A stretch of DNA of 64,000 nucleotides from Episyrphus balteatus. Lineage: Eukaryota; Arthropoda; Insecta; Diptera; Syrphidae. The notes under the pieces are model-generated. The model made no database searches, had not been told where the DNA came from, and was given only the letters and a program-made list of their open reading frames with translations. A program made the position numbers and the translations under genes. The stretch is taken from NCBI RefSeq assembly GCF_945859705.1, contig NC_079134.1:159747718-159811717 (forward strand), read 5' to 3'. Below are positions 27,801 through 38,027 of this stretch, piece by piece. How positions within the stretch are numbered: position 1 is the first letter of the stretch; the number at the start of each line of letters is the position of its first letter.

Positions 27801-30800
27801 TCACCAAATCCAGGTGTGTCTACAACTGTCAGTGTTAGATTAACACCATTCTCTTTGAGCAAAACCCTTGTCGATTCAACAGCAACTGTTTTTTTAATAC
27901 GTAGTGATGGTCCCGGATGTTGATCCTGGTTATAAATGTCCGACAGGAACATAGAATTAATCAGTGTTGATTTTCCTAAACCGCTTTCACCTTAAAAACA
28001 AAAGAAAATGATTTTAAAAAATAGTTTTTGATAGATTAATTTCAAAAAACTCACCCACAACCATAAGGGTAAATTCGAAACCCTTTTTCACGGCTTTGCG
28101 ATAAACCTGATTTGGCAAGTTAGCAAAACCAACATAGCCATCTAATTCCTTGGGTTTAGGTCGTGTTATCGCTTGAACTTTTTCCTTATCATAACGCTCG
28201 CTAGCGATTTTATTTGAATCTGAGTAACTATCATTATTCATTAGGAGCTGTTGTTGTTTCTCCTTTAGAGACAAATTATTGATATTATTCGCCAGGGCTG
28301 TAACATTCGATTGAACACCGCCTCCGCCGCCACCGACACCAACTCCGCCAACAGATGTCGCTGTAGTGGAGTTAATTGTTGTTGTTGTTGTCGAATTAGA
28401 AGATATCTTACTGTGCTGTTGTTCTTGTGATATTAACGATGAACTGCTGTTGAGTGTTGATGAAGATGTGTTAATATTGTGGTGATTGTTTTGTATATTA
28501 TTGCTAATATGATGGTGTTTATCATTAACTGCTGATGGTGTGTTGTTTATTGAGGAATTCTAAAGCAAAAAAAAATAAATATTTTTTATTAAAAAGAATA
28601 TTTACAAATAAATATATTTTTTTTTTTATAGAATTTTTTAATAATTTTTTTTTGGCTTCTTATAATGTGTCATGTAAAATAATTGAAATGAAATTGAAGT
28701 TTTTTTTTTGAAAAATATGCTTGTGAACGAATTTAAAATGATAGCATGCAATAAGGAAATATCTTAAATTCATTCAAAAATAAGGTATAAATATATCACA
28801 GACTAAATACGTTCCTATTGGGTTTATGGGTCATGGTTATTTCTTATTGTAAAATGTTATTCAATTCAAAAACTTGGATAATTTTCAGATTTTTAAAAAA
28901 CATTAGCAATATTAGACTTTTTTTGGAGTTAAAGTTATACTGAAGGTCCCTGTCGGTTTACCAACTACACCTGAAATATTCCTGTGTTCCGCTAAGAAAT
29001 TAAAAAAAGTCTTTTTATAGAAAGAAATGACCAGATCGTTTCAAAGTTAATTTCGAATGGGCATTTAAAACCTGAAAAGCTTTTTAAGAGCTGTGGTTTG
29101 AGTTAATCAAGAGCAGGACACTATTACTAACAGGTTTTTTTCGATTTTTTAATGAGATATTTAGGTTATTGGAAAAGTAAAAAAGCTAAGAATTCAAGAA
29201 GCAGTGAGAAGAAACATTTGAAGAAGTACAACAACAAAATAGGTTTGATGGAATATAATACACCTTTGCTGCCTTAGTAAAAAATAAGTAAGGATATATC
29301 ATAAGAATCTCCATTAAGGGTTGTCATCTATAGCGACAGTAATTACGACAGGTTTGGACATTAAAATTGCATTCAGACAACTCAATTCAGATAATCTACC
29401 CTAAAAATTGCAAATTATTGAAGTTGTAGGAATGTTCCTTAAAAAAAATGCTAGAGACCTAGCTGACTGGAAAAGCATTTCGGTTGAAGCCGAGATCTAC
29501 CTTGTATTATAAGCAGCGAATTGTTTTTTTTTTTAAATGTTGAAGGAGTAAATTAAAAAAAAAAGTGTATATTGACGAACCAGTTGATAAAATTGCATGG
29601 AGATTCATTTTGCGTAATTTCGTAATTTTTTTTGTTCAAGAATAACTCGTTTAAATGTGTTTTAATTTGTTTGTTGTTGCAATCGTGATTTGATTGAATC
29701 GTTATTGATATTGCATTAAAATTTTGTTCTAAAAACAGAACTAGTATTTTGTTTGTTCTATCAAGTTATCAAGAAAATCTGACGTGATAGGGTAAAATGG
29801 ACTTTCAGTATCTGAAAAAAAAACATATACTAAACATAGCCTCAAAACTTTTTTTTTGTGACAGCCAAACAAAAATAAAAGTGTTGATCTGCAACCAAGT
29901 TAATGATATGTTTTTTTTTTTGGTCGCTGAAACCGAATCCGAAGTCGGTTTCACTCGATCACGCCAGATTTTGTAGATAATCTCAAAAAGTGTGCACAGA
30001 CAACCTGAAACCAAAAACTTATTTGTGATTATCTCGAAAACTTGACGAAATGGGATGAAATCGACTTCGGATTTAGTGTCAGCGATGCAAGAAATGTATA
30101 ATTAACATAGTCGCACCGCCAGGTCAGACTTTTTTTTATATTTTGTAATGTTCAAAAACTGCATTTTTCAGCCAAGGTTTTGGTTACCTTTATCCTCACA
30201 TACATTTTTTTAAAAATGGATTTAAGAAACGAATTTCTCGAGCTATATTGAATGCACGAAACTTATTACTATAAAAATGATTGAAAATCATGATCACGAA
30301 ATATGAAGACAATTTGACTGCTTAACTTTGGATAGCCACCAGAATCATAAAAATTTACTGAAACAAAAAAACGAAAAAAAAAAGCTTTATCTAGACAAAA
30401 TTTGCGCATATCTTGTTATTTACTGCTATAAAGGAATTTCGACTGGACAGCGAAGTAAAAATTAACCGATTTTCAGACAAATTAAGTATTTTTTGTATTT
30501 ACTGTTATAGCGAACAGAGAAAGACTGTCGTCTGAAATTTTGGCTATTTTTTTTTCAGCGCCCTAAAAATGGACCAATTTAAATAAAAATGCTGGTCTTG
30601 AAAACTATTAGTACACCACCTTTTTAAGTTTATTTTTTATTTATAGGTTTTATCAAAGTTTCGGTCAAAAGATTTAGAAATGCGTCGTAAAGCTGAACCG
30701 AAGTTTTTCAAAATCCAAAGTTCAGCAGTCAAATTATACTAAAGTTACAAAATAAAAGTTAAATTTTTGGTAACAAGAAGCGTAACGAAATATTTGAAAT

Positions 30801-33800
30801 TGGAAAAATAACAAATTTTCCATTAAAAATTAATCGGCTCGTTTACAAAAATGTTATTTTGTCGACAAAAATTATAATTTGATGTCACTTCCTTCTTTAA
30901 AAGTACCTACGTAATGCAATAAAATAGAATTTAAGGTACCAATAAAATAAAAATGAAGATTTTTTTATTTGGATTTTTTTTTATCTGGGATCACTGGATT
31001 TTTTGAATAAATTTGTTCCTTGATCTAGAACTAGATGCTTCAGAATTGTCTTCTCTTCTGCAACATAAGTTTTTTCCAAAATATTAATGTTTTAACAGTT
31101 AAAAAGCTAAATTTGCATTCGCTTGCTCACTTTTTGAAGTAACAAGCATGAGTTAAGAAACATCAGTTGCTTAATGGTCTATTAACATTATTAACATAAA
31201 AGATTAAGTCACGTAGGTACTTCAGACACACAAGTCGATTATACTCGCGACATTATTGCAAGCCAATTTCAAATTTTATGCAATATCTTGGAACGTGCTT
31301 CTTCAGTTGGCACAATTTGCTTCTTAAATCTTCCAAAGAGAGCCTTTTATTATTTAAATGAGTTATATTTCAGCCTATTATTTTGCAAAATTTCAGTTTT
31401 CTTTTCTTTTTACTAAAATTTAATGCGAATAAAAAACTATTGGGGAAACACTTTTATGCGTTCGATACTGTTTACTTTTTTTTATTAATTAGATAGGAAA
31501 CTAGGAGAGTCCATGCAAAATACATAGTTGCACGCGTTTATTTTTTCTCGCATAACTTCACGGTTGGTAAATCAGTTAATTTCTTTTTTGATTTTTTCCT
31601 GGATGCCAATAGAGAAAAAGAAAGAATGTTGCTATCAAGTCTCATGCATTTTAACTACTAAATGAATACAAATACAAATAAATAGTTGTTATAATACCGA
31701 ACCTTTTAATTAGATCTTTCAAGCAGGAATTTATATGGCGAGCAAGGTATTAATGAGGTCGATGAATGTAATAGAGGTTTTGTTTACATGGTTTAACATA
31801 TTTATTGAGTTGATTATGGAAAACTGAGAGATGTTAAAGATGCCAATTGAAAATTCTTTTTGATGCTAAATTATGAATTCTAAAATTTTGCATCGAAAAG
31901 ACAGTCCTGACTGAGACTTTACGATATGAGAAAACATGCATTATAACATCGTCATCATGGAAAAAGTCTAAAATAAATTGCATGCGTGTTATGTATCTAC
32001 ATAAAAAAAAAAACTGTCTGACAGCAATGTCACACAGCAAATTTCCATTAATTCACAATTATTCAGCATCGGAGGCATGGTGCAGCGCGGCGCGGCTTGG
32101 CATGGTGATTGCTTGACGCACAGCATAAAAACACTATGTCAAGCCATAAAGCAATCTCTTTGGGCTCTTGACCGTTTAAAAAATATTTAAATTAATTTGC
32201 ATATTTATCGGGAATAAAAGAGTATACTCTTATATCTATCTAGACTTTATAGAGGCTCTTTGCACACATAAAATAAGCTCTCAAGTTTGTAAGGTTTGTC
32301 TGGGTTATGTTGTGTTACCTGTGATGTTGAATTACTATTCACATGATTGTTTAACGTTGGTGGTGTAGGCGGTGGACCAGATGGACTGCTGTGTGAGTCG
32401 CTCTTGAAGAACATCTCACGCTTCGATTGCAGCTGTAAATATAAAAAAATAAAAAATAAAAATTAATTAAATATTTAAAACAGAGGAAAATGAAAGAGAT
32501 TAAATAAATCAAATTAAAAAAAGGCTTCCGATTCAGCACACAAATAAAAATGAATGTGTGAACGGTTGATAAAGATTTTTTTTTGTATTTACATTTTTAT
32601 TTGGAAATCAAAAAAGGCGCATCGCATCGCACACGGAAGTTTGACATTTTAAATATTTATTGGATTCATTATGTTTATTTAGAGATAACGGATATATACA
32701 TTGATTTATAATTGTGGTCATTTTATATGCATGCGATTTTTTTTTTAAGTCTGTGTGGCAAGATATCAGAAGTGGGGTCTTATTCACAATGAGAGGATTT
32801 TCACACTTTTTATGGGAACAGAATTACACATTTATTTTATGGGTTGGTAGCAAAACTTACAAGTGTTATTGACATTCTTAGACATTTTTGATTTCTTTTT
32901 TCTTCTATTAAACATCAAACTCCACATAAGTGGAACTTAAAAATTACACAGACTTATAGATTTAAATATTGTACAACATTTGGGGAACTATTAATAATTT
33001 ATGATTTTTGTTTTGGAGCGTAGAATATATAATATTGAAAGTCATTATCGAACATTAGAAAACAGTTAAGATACTTACTGTGAAGTTAACGACTTTAAAT
33101 GTTGGATAGGGTGAGGAAGACATAGATCGATAAGTGTCATTAAAATACAAAAGGTGAAGATAAGATAGGTATGATGACTAGTAACGAAATTCCCATTAAT
33201 ATTAACATGAATTTTAGATTTTTGAAAAACTTGAATATAAAATTTGGTTCACATGATCTTTTTTATAGGCAGCTTAAATTTGGAATTATTAAATATGACG
33301 CCGTGAGAACTATAGCGACGTAGCTATTTTTTAACTATTATTTAGTGTGACTAAAATCAGTCTTTTTAAGAAAAAAAAAATAATGAAACAATTTTTAGTA
33401 AATTTTATTGTTTGCATTTTTTTTTTCTAAAGAATGGGAGCATAAATCAGTTAGGTACTAGCCTTCCTTTAGGGCTTAAAGGACCTCATGTAAAGGATGT
33501 TTACATTGAAGACAATTTTTTTTTTGCATAGGTACAGCTTTTTCAGTAGAACAGTGGCAAAAAAATTTCCGGAGGCCAAAAGTTAAAAAAAAAAAAAATA
33601 TTAGCAAAACAAGACAGATTAAAAAATTAATGGTGATGGTCGGAGTGAATGTGGGTGAGGCAAAAAGGAGTCATGGTGAAAAATGGTGTTTTAGAGAATT
33701 TCTGGCCATCTTATTGAAAAAAAAAGTTATAAATGAAAGTTGTAGATAATTTAAAGACTTTAAACTTTTATCGGGATCATTTTCTTACTTAACATCAATA

Positions 33801-36800
33801 AAATATTGAGAAAAAAATCTCAAAAACTAATGTTTTGGCTATTTATTTTTATTTTTGTAAATAATATAGTGAGGCGGCTTAGCATTAAAAAACAGCTCAA
33901 TCGTGATAAAAGCATGAAATTTACATCATTGGTAGTATTCAATATAACAGCTATTTTGAGATATTGGGCCACCTTGTATTCCATCTGGAAGGGTAGATAC
34001 AAGAGTTTTTCCGCGTTGGACTTGCTTTATTGCATATCATAGTATAAGAAATGAAACATTTTTATTAATATTATACATGATTTGGAGGTATTTTTTAACG
34101 ACCGATCGAATAAAATTAATACCAAAATGTCTCGAGCATCATAAAAAAGTTATCGGACTCTTTATGAATAGTCTTTTACATAAAGAGCAAGAACAACAAT
34201 ATTACCAATTGATCTTTGAAAAAAAGTGGTAGGCTGATAAAATTTTTTAAAGGACGTTACATATACCATAGAAAAAATAATAAAATATGTCCACCAAAAT
34301 ATTTCTGATTAAAGGGTGTTTTTTTAGCGGGAAAAAACACTTTTGGAATGGTACCAATACACATCATGGAAAATGTATCTTTTTTTTAACTGCATACAAA
34401 TGTTATACATACTATGAGAATCAAAAATGAAACAAACTATAATTATATTTAGGTACCATGGAATATTTAATTTTCATGACAAACTCAAAGAGCTTGCTTT
34501 TATTTTTCATTGAATTTTCATAATAATAATAGTTTTTTGATGACAATACTTTTGATTTCTGTGCATCGTTATAAACACTCTTCTGGGTAGAATTTTCTAA
34601 AACAAAATTTTAATTAAAATTTAAATGAAGTTTTAGGTGTAAGAATTTGCCGCTAAATAAAATAAAACATGTTAGTAACTGCATATTCTATTTCTGAAAC
34701 TTAAAAAAAAAGTAGGATTTCGATACCAATAGGAACAAAATTCGGTTTTTTTGTTTTTTTTTTGTATGAAAAAGTCTCGTGATTTAAGAGTGTTCTTTAA
34801 AACCATAAATAAATAGAGTGATTCTATAGGACTAAATTAAAAGTTTCAATTCTATAGATTCTCAAAAAAAAAAAATCAAGAACAAAATTGTAAGACCCGG
34901 AAATGGTTAAAGTAACATACATTTTTTATAAATACTCGTATGTGTACATACTATTTATTTAATAAGATTAATAATAAAAAAAAAAAATAAAACGAAACAC
35001 AGATCAAACCGAGAAACTAGATCATTTGCTTTTCTAAACGAATAAAGTTACACATCTGTTTTTAAGTATTCAAGCCGCGAAATTTTATTGTATTAAATCA
35101 TTACAACTCGTAAATCAAAACTAAAAATAATAATGAATGAAATGAAATTAAATTTTATTATAATTGCATTCGAATAAAAAAAAAAAAAAACAGTTGAATA
35201 TACGAGTAGGTACATAGTTGAACATTTTTAGTATTGTTGCACAAACATAACCTTGACTCTTTAGTTAATTAGTGCACTCCAGTCAATCAGCTACTGAATG
35301 ATCTCATTTTTATATACGTTCAACTTACTATACACAGCTATTATTCTTGGCACTAACGTTGTCAATCAATTAAGTAATAAAAAAAAAAAAAACAAAATCG
35401 TCTGGAATATTGATATAAGGTACATTATTAATTTGTTTTTGTTTTATTTTATAACAGCTACAGGGTACACGGAACTTGACAAAAAAAAAAATGTTCTCAG
35501 ATAATTTTGTTATAAAATTTCATTCATGTATTCCAAAAAACAAATTCCGAAAATTCTCCCTTATTTCGAAAGGTATTTGCATTAAAACTCAAAAATAACT
35601 ATGCAATACATTGATCTTTAATTAAAAAAAAATCTCGTTGTATGAAAAATACAAATAAAAATAAATAATATTGAAATACAATATTTGAACACCAATTATC
35701 ACAGTTAGAGATTCTTTTTTTTGACGTTATTCATACAATTTAAATATATTATTTTGAGTCATTTCGAATTCATTCTGATAACTTTAAATTGCAGTTTAAC
35801 TATCGATTCGAAGAACTTTTCTGTATAAAAGTTTTTGTTCTGTGCTGTTCGAACAACCTTTCGTTAACATAACTGTACTCTCGAGAAAATGCAATAGATT
35901 TGAAGAAAATGTACTGAAAAGTGAGAAATGAGCTTGGGCTCATTTTTTTGCATTCGACTTTTTAATACCAAAGCACTTAAGACATGGAAAACAAAGGTGA
36001 CGTAAATTTTAAGAACAAAACCACTTTTGGTGATCAACGTTCGACAGTTTCGGAAGTATTCAAGACGTTTTAGCCTACTACAACTGATCCATTCATGTGT
36101 TTTGAAAACAAACCATAAAAAAGCAAGTCCGTAAACGTTGGGAAAAACGAACTGATACAGCCTTTCGAACTAGCTTCACCAAATTTGAAATAGGTTTATT
36201 ATAAAAAAGACTAACTAACTCCTATAACATTTTTAATGAAATGTGTCTTAATGAAGTAAAATGTTGATACCTTTAAGAATCTGTGTGAAAGAAAACAAAC
36301 ACTTTTACTGTAAATACAGGAGTACTTCTTTTTTTAATTGAACGTTGAATTTGTTCCAGTGTTTTATCTTAATTATTAGCTTTTCAGTGTACACAAAAAA
36401 AATATTAGAAGAACTTCTTCAATTCAATGCCATGAACTTCAAAACCTGTGGTGGAGAAGTTAAAATTTTTAAAGTAGATACCAAAGTCCCGCTGACAGAT
36501 TTAGTTGAAGATAGTTTTTTTTTTTTGGCAAACAATAATTTTTTTAGACATTGTCAACTAACCATACTCTAAAAAAATTACATACTTCAAAAGACTGCGA
36601 TAAACGCATAAACCAAATTGATAACAGAAATTGCAAAAACATCAGTTTTTTTTTTGAGTGATTTGATTACTTAACTTGTTTACTCATTTTTTTTTTCAAT
36701 ATCAATTTTTTTCCCAAACTTTGCAAACAATGACTCCAAGTGCTTAACAAGATAAAATAAAAATAAAATTTAAAAAAAAATTCCGTCTTATCAATGCGAA

Positions 36801-38027
36801 TCACCAAACATTACTCATTTCCCTCTTTTTTTTACGTCACACAGAATTTTTTTAATTCCAAAGAATTTTTTCTCAATTCTTGATTGCTTTCTCTATAGGA
36901 TTATAGAAGTAAAGAATTTTTAAGTTAATTATGCTAATAGGGGCGTATTTACCTCTTTCAAATATGTAGTTCATTTAATCTCACTCAAGAATTTATTTGA
37001 AAATAAAAAAAAAAAAATATATGACAATAGAACGAATAGAATTAAAGGGTGTTTTTTTTTTTTTGTAAATATAAGATTTAAAAATTGGTAAGCTGTCACT
37101 TTTTCACACTTTACTTTTCAAATATAAAATTTCTACACTAAATCCCAATTTATTCACTCTCTATTTTCCATTAAAAATGAATAATATGAATGTCAAATCG
37201 CATAGAAAATTTTAAAATTTCCAGTTTTTAATTGCGATTTTAAATTTAATGTAGTAAGAATAAATTGATCCTAAGACTTTCGATTTTTGAAGAAAGAAAG
37301 AACAATAGTCCAGAATGGAGTTTGAATTTCCTTTGTTTGCATAAAGAGAATATTGAGTGTTTTTTATAAGTATTGATTCTTTGAATGAAGGTATCGATTG
37401 TCATCTGTCAGATGTGACAGACACTTTGACTAAAAAACAACAACTAAGAATTGATAATTCGTTGTTAAAATTTATTTCACTCAAAAAAGGCACTCAAAAT
37501 TACTCACGAATTTTCTTATAAAACCTCAATTTTGTCAATTTCATATTATATTATGACATCATGACAAAAATCTGTCAAAATTGAACTCGAAGATATTGAC
37601 ATGAAACAAATCCAGGCACAAGTTTTAAGAAAAATCAGAAACTCAAAAGAAAACTCACTCCAGTATCGAGATTATGTCAGAAAATATTGATAAAATATAA
37701 TTCACTATTGTATAATTTCACTTCAAAAAAGAAACACCCTTTAGATCTAATTGATTTCTTTCAAAGCAAATGAACGGAAATTTAAAACAATCAATTACTA
37801 ACAAAAAAAAAAAAAACAACACAAATTACTCAAAACATAATTAATTTGTGTCTTTTAAGCCAAAAAAAGAAAAAAAAAAAACTCACTCGATTATCAATAC
37901 GATTAAATGAATATTTACTACTGCCACCTAAGTTGCGAGTGTAATCATCATTGGAACGTATCTTATCAGCAAAATAACTCTGCAATTGAGTAACACGACT
38001 TGGATTGTTAAATGTATAACTACTCAT
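6779..38027 (-). CDS. pnut: Septin, peanut/SEPT7 orthologue (whole gene span, spliced)
   Basis: This is a filament-forming GTP-binding septin. In flies pnut joins Sep1 and Sep2 in hexamers that act at the cytokinetic furrow and cell cortex (family knowledge). The deduced protein of the short-tail form is 643 aa. Residues 1-230 are low-complexity (Asn, Ser, Thr, Gly). The polybasic and conserved entry segment (GYVGFANLPNQVYRKAVKKG) precedes the P-loop GESGLGKST (254-262). Then follow KKTVAVE (286-292), DTPGFGD (311-317, G3), AKAD (392-395, G4), the septin unique element from about GRRYPWG (463-469), and a charged coiled coil (about 530-625). All nine junctions keep frame and have GT-AG borders. 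The tail is either a short Lys-rich one or an alternative one encoded at 15.0-15.2 kb. The Drosophila protein is about 540 aa, so the N-terminus here is longer. Coding exons: 38027-37887, 32432-32319, 28559-28055, 27990-27780, 25080-24635, 24569-24407, 20423-20258, 19752-19619, then 15239-15023 or 6830-6779. Confidence 0.93.
8190..8330. repeat. Inverted copy of the 168 bp unit, with CACTGGCCAACA end
   Basis: ATTTTCCAGAG, TCTAGCAACTCTAG and the intervening sequence are the reverse complement of the unit that is tandem at 8487-8990. It starts with ACACTGGCCAACACA, like the ends of the 20.7 kb element. Together with the array it may be one composite element (8190 to about 8990). Confidence 0.45.
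8487..8990. repeat. Three tandem copies of a unit of about 168 bp
   Basis: Units start at 8487, 8656 and 8823 (spacing 169 and 167). Each has AGTA.GAA, a CCCCAAAA-type segment, AAATAT..AAAAACTAGAGCTC, CTAGAAAG, TAGGTTTACTGAACCCAAAT and TTCTGGAAAAT. The copies differ by many substitutions, so the array is old. Confidence 0.75.
9000..9240. repeat. Diverged relative of the 52.3-53.0 kb repeat
   Basis: It shares GGTTCTATGGCAGATACC, an AT stretch and CGATAGACCTTGTTTTAA with GGTCCTATGGCAGGTACC and AGATAGACCTCGTTTAAA near 52660-52735. Boundaries are unclear. Confidence 0.4.
11449..12055. mobile_element. Diverged member of the CACTGGTC fold-back family
   Basis: It begins TTACACTGGTCTGC and shares with the 20.7 kb element the block ATACTTTTCTA, then GCTGATTCCGAATCC, then a TCACGTCA-type segment. 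The same block appears inverted at about 11945-12050, and a third partial copy lies near 11800-11880. Arms are shorter and more diverged than at 20.7 kb. Confidence 0.55.
13591..14004 (-). pseudogene. Tc1/mariner-type transposase remnant with one terminal repeat
   Basis: The minus-strand frame contains WVFSQDMVQHILISLIRSWL followed by SSQKNLGLNPI. This lines up with the Tc1 catalytic block QDNDPKHTS...SWL...WPSQSPDLNPIE. The catalytic Asp is not intact (QDMVQH for QDNDPKH). At 13589 the plus strand reads TA then CAGTACTGGC, a typical Tc1 terminus with its TA target. The 5' part is missing, so this is a dead, truncated copy. The family assignment is by motif memory. Confidence 0.55.
15023..15239 (-). 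CDS. pnut: pnut alternative terminal exon (long tail)
   Basis: The open frame starts right after a good acceptor (TTTTCCAG|GACC) and has the phase needed after 19619 (GA+G). It encodes 71 residues, TASMTSRGSDESKGRRVFGS and on through LLRRHTSFGAPDAHLHRGGG to NESHKN and TAA. The first half is Ser/Arg-rich and basic, with possible basophilic kinase sites (RRHTSF); the second half is Asn/Pro-rich and polar. Base composition is clearly more GC-rich than the surrounding intron, as expected of coding sequence. Whether both tails are made cannot be told from DNA alone. Confidence 0.75.
15923..17075 (+). pseudogene. 5'-truncated non-LTR retrotransposon fragment with RNase H domain
   Basis: The fragment begins in the linker after the reverse transcriptase (KVQRSASMCISGALRSTP, 15930-15980), where LINEs of this type read KVQR.A...GA.RTTP. 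After frameshifts comes an RNase H domain with its acidic residues present: FYTDGSKT (about 16254), FQAEILAI (16357), FSDSQAAI (16437) and WVPGLPGNCRADELAK. A Cys/His motif CRSCMD...HLLCTC follows at the end. A stop at 16987 interrupts; another frame continues to about 17065, directly before a short poly-A run. At least two frameshifts make it a pseudogene. The family is I/Loa-like (clades with RNase H); the exact clade is not determined. Confidence 0.85.
19619..19752 (-). CDS. pnut: pnut coding exon 8: coiled coil, second part
   Basis: The exon is 134 nt, acceptor CTAATAG|GCCCTC and donor AAAGA|GTGAGT (phase 2). It encodes ALEIQIRELEERRRGFDQEK and KKDWEESNHITLDELRRRSL, ending EANSK plus two bases. 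This is the last exon common to both proposed tails. It completes a Glu codon with the first base of either terminal exon (GA+G at 15239 or GA+A at 6830). Confidence 0.93.
20258..20423 (-). CDS. pnut: pnut coding exon 7: coiled coil, first part
   Basis: The exon is 166 nt, acceptor TTTTCAG|GAATCC and donor AAGAAG|GTAAGT. It encodes NPLAQMEEEKREHDLKMKK and on through a heptad-like charged helix to RRHEERKK, the start of the C-terminal coiled coil used in septin pairing. The next exon joins in phase 0. Confidence 0.94.
20709..21659. mobile_element. Fold-back MITE with CACTGGTCAACA ends and TTA target duplication
   Basis: The termini are CACTGGTCAACA and its complement TTGTTGACCAGTG, flanked on both sides by TTA (20706-20708 and 21660-21662). 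The arms are about 400 bp (20709-21110 and 21268-21659), with matches such as CTCGAAATGTTCTTTGCC and its complement, and a spacer of about 157 bp. There is no open frame. A 3 bp TTA duplication fits PIF/Harbinger-like transposition, but the class is unproven. It lies in the intron between pnut exons 6 and 7. Confidence 0.8.
22123..22296. repeat. Inverted repeat TATTCTGAATGAAAAC with a palindromic centre
   Basis: TATTCTGAATGAAAAC (22123-22138) and its exact complement (22267-22282) enclose 128 bp holding the palindrome GGAGCGCTCC (22161-22170). A third, direct CTGAATGAAAAC follows at 22285-22296. This may be the ends of a small MITE inserted next to the LINE fragment. Confidence 0.5.
22441..22980 (+). 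pseudogene. Degenerate LINE fragment with RNase H remains
   Basis: Reading in frame gives SDGSKTADGTGAEILL, then SSIFQADIKAIDKCAEL and YWVSGHVGIQ followed by a stop and NEKPDSLTKKA. These are RNase H motifs 1, 2 and 4 of a non-LTR element. The SDSQAA block is deleted. Further on, NNLRIITGLLTSH and KPDSATCMFCSKHEETSELI give the terminal Cys/His segment. It carries stops, A-rich insertions and an internal deletion, and is older than the copy at 15.9-17.1 kb. Confidence 0.7.
24407..24569 (-). CDS. pnut: pnut coding exon 6: septin unique element
   Basis: The exon is 163 nt after a 65 bp intron (24570-24634). It encodes VENLDHCDFIALRNMVIRTH, followed by LQDLKDVTNNVHYENYR and CRKL, the core of the septin unique element that builds the NC filament interface. 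The donor reads AACAA|GTGAGT and splits a Lys codon that is completed at 20423. Confidence 0.95.
24635..25080 (-). CDS. pnut: pnut coding exon 5: AKAD motif and start of the septin unique element
   Basis: The exon is 446 nt, acceptor TTTCAG|TTGG and donor GAGG|GTAATT. It encodes WVPIIDFVESKYEEYL, then HSCLYFIAPSGHGLKPLD, IIPVIAKADTMTPEE (G4) and FKKQILNEIAQHKIKIYDFP, ending in GRRYPWGIAE. These are hallmark septin blocks. A short acidic insert (PLEDEEEAK) lies where fly pnut also carries an acidic insert. Confidence 0.95.
25081..27779. other. pnut intron 4, with degraded transposon traces
   Basis: A 2.7 kb intron with GT at 27779-27778 and AG at 25082-25081 (minus strand). Apart from the weak mariner-like motifs at 26.3-27.0 kb I see no feature. 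Confidence 0.5.
26255..27000 (+). pseudogene. Very degraded mariner/Tc1-like transposase traces
   Basis: Two short matches in the right order: FFSDQNVEVNQNCIFWS (26258-26310), resembling the F.DE.HF..NG.VN.QNCR.W block, and FLWGYVKL (about 26965-26990), resembling the FLWGYVK box near the transposase C-terminus. The intervening sequence is not readable in one frame. The assignment is weak and rests on these two motifs and their spacing. Confidence 0.35.
27780..27990 (-). CDS. pnut: pnut coding exon 4: P-loop, switch I and II
   Basis: The exon is 211 nt. The upstream intron is only 64 bp (27991-28054), typical of flies. It encodes ESGLGKSTLINSMFLSD (G1 with the preceding split Gly), the switch I area KKTVAVE with its threonine, and VVDTPGFGDAVDNSN (G3). 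The donor splits the Cys codon of NSNCW (TG|GTTAGT). Near-identity to the fly peanut segment as I remember it is the main ground for the gene symbol. Confidence 0.95.
28055..28559 (-). CDS. pnut: pnut coding exon 3: disordered N-terminus and entry to the GTPase domain
   Basis: The exon has 505 nt, acceptor TTTAG|AATTCC and donor GTGG|GTGAGT (phase 1). The first 110 residues or so are Asn/Ser/Thr/His-rich, with Thr and Gly runs (TTTTT; GGVGVGGGGGG), and are probably disordered. The second half is strongly septin: a basic stretch, then DGYVGFANLPNQVYRKAVKK and GFEFTLMVV leading into the P-loop, whose first Gly is split by the intron. Homopolymer-rich coding sequence of this kind is common in fly septin and regulatory proteins. 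Confidence 0.92.
29760..30120. repeat. Partial copy of the CACTGGTC fold-back family
   Basis: It contains TCTGACGTGATAGGG, CCGAATCCGAAGTCGG and GATAATCTCAAAAA, phrases found in the arms of the elements at 11.4 and 20.7 kb, in both orientations. Ends are not recognisable. It lies in the pnut intron between exons 2 and 3. Confidence 0.4.
32319..32432 (-). CDS. pnut: pnut coding exon 2
   Basis: The exon is 114 nt, phase 0 at both ends. The acceptor is TTTACAG|CTG and the donor CAG|GTAACA. It encodes 38 residues starting LQSKREMFFKSDSHSS, with a proline-rich stretch (PSGPPPTPPT) that could bind an SH3 domain. Both the 38.0 kb and the 50.4 kb exon end in phase 0, so either could splice to it. Skipping it would also keep frame, so it may be a cassette exon (inference). 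Confidence 0.78.
37045..37741. mobile_element. TA-flanked MITE with AAGGGTGTTT ends
   Basis: The ends are AAGGGTGTTTTTTTT and its complement AAAAGAAACACCCTT, each next to TA (37043-37044 and 37742-37743). The element is 697 bp with no transposase. It carries a CTGTCAGATGTGACAG near-palindrome at about 37405. The TA duplication suggests a Tc1/mariner-superfamily carrier. A lone end of the same type (AAAGGGTGTTTTTTTAGCGG) occurs at about 34312. Confidence 0.6.
37887..38027 (-). CDS. pnut: pnut coding exon 1 (start codon exon)
   Basis: The exon encodes 47 residues beginning MSSYTFNNPSRV and ending RIDNR. The ATG lies in a good fly context (ATAACA before ATG). An in-frame TAA 33 nt upstream (38060-38058) fixes this as the first possible start of this reading frame. 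The donor reads CGA|GTGAGT, phase 0, and joins the phase-0 acceptor at 32432. The segment is polar, with no recognised domain. I could not match it to the N-terminus of the Drosophila protein, which is poorly conserved in any case. Confidence 0.8.

Larger units (their letters stand above)
28560..37886. other. pnut introns 1 and 2, mostly featureless
   Basis: This spans the introns on either side of the small exon 32319-32432. A short GC-rich spot (GCAGCGCGGCGCGGCTTGGC, about 32081-32100) stands out in the AT background and might be a regulatory site. The rest is AT-rich with homopolymers, a fold-back fragment at about 29.8 kb and a MITE at 37.0 kb. Confidence 0.4.

Noticed and set aside
32060..32110. 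GC-rich spot as a cryptic exon or small gene
   Set aside because: No frame with splice borders that fits pnut phases; left as a possible regulatory spot only.
33806..34042. 78-codon plus-strand frame
   Set aside because: AT-rich intron sequence with a similar open frame on the opposite strand, no homology recognised and no splice context.
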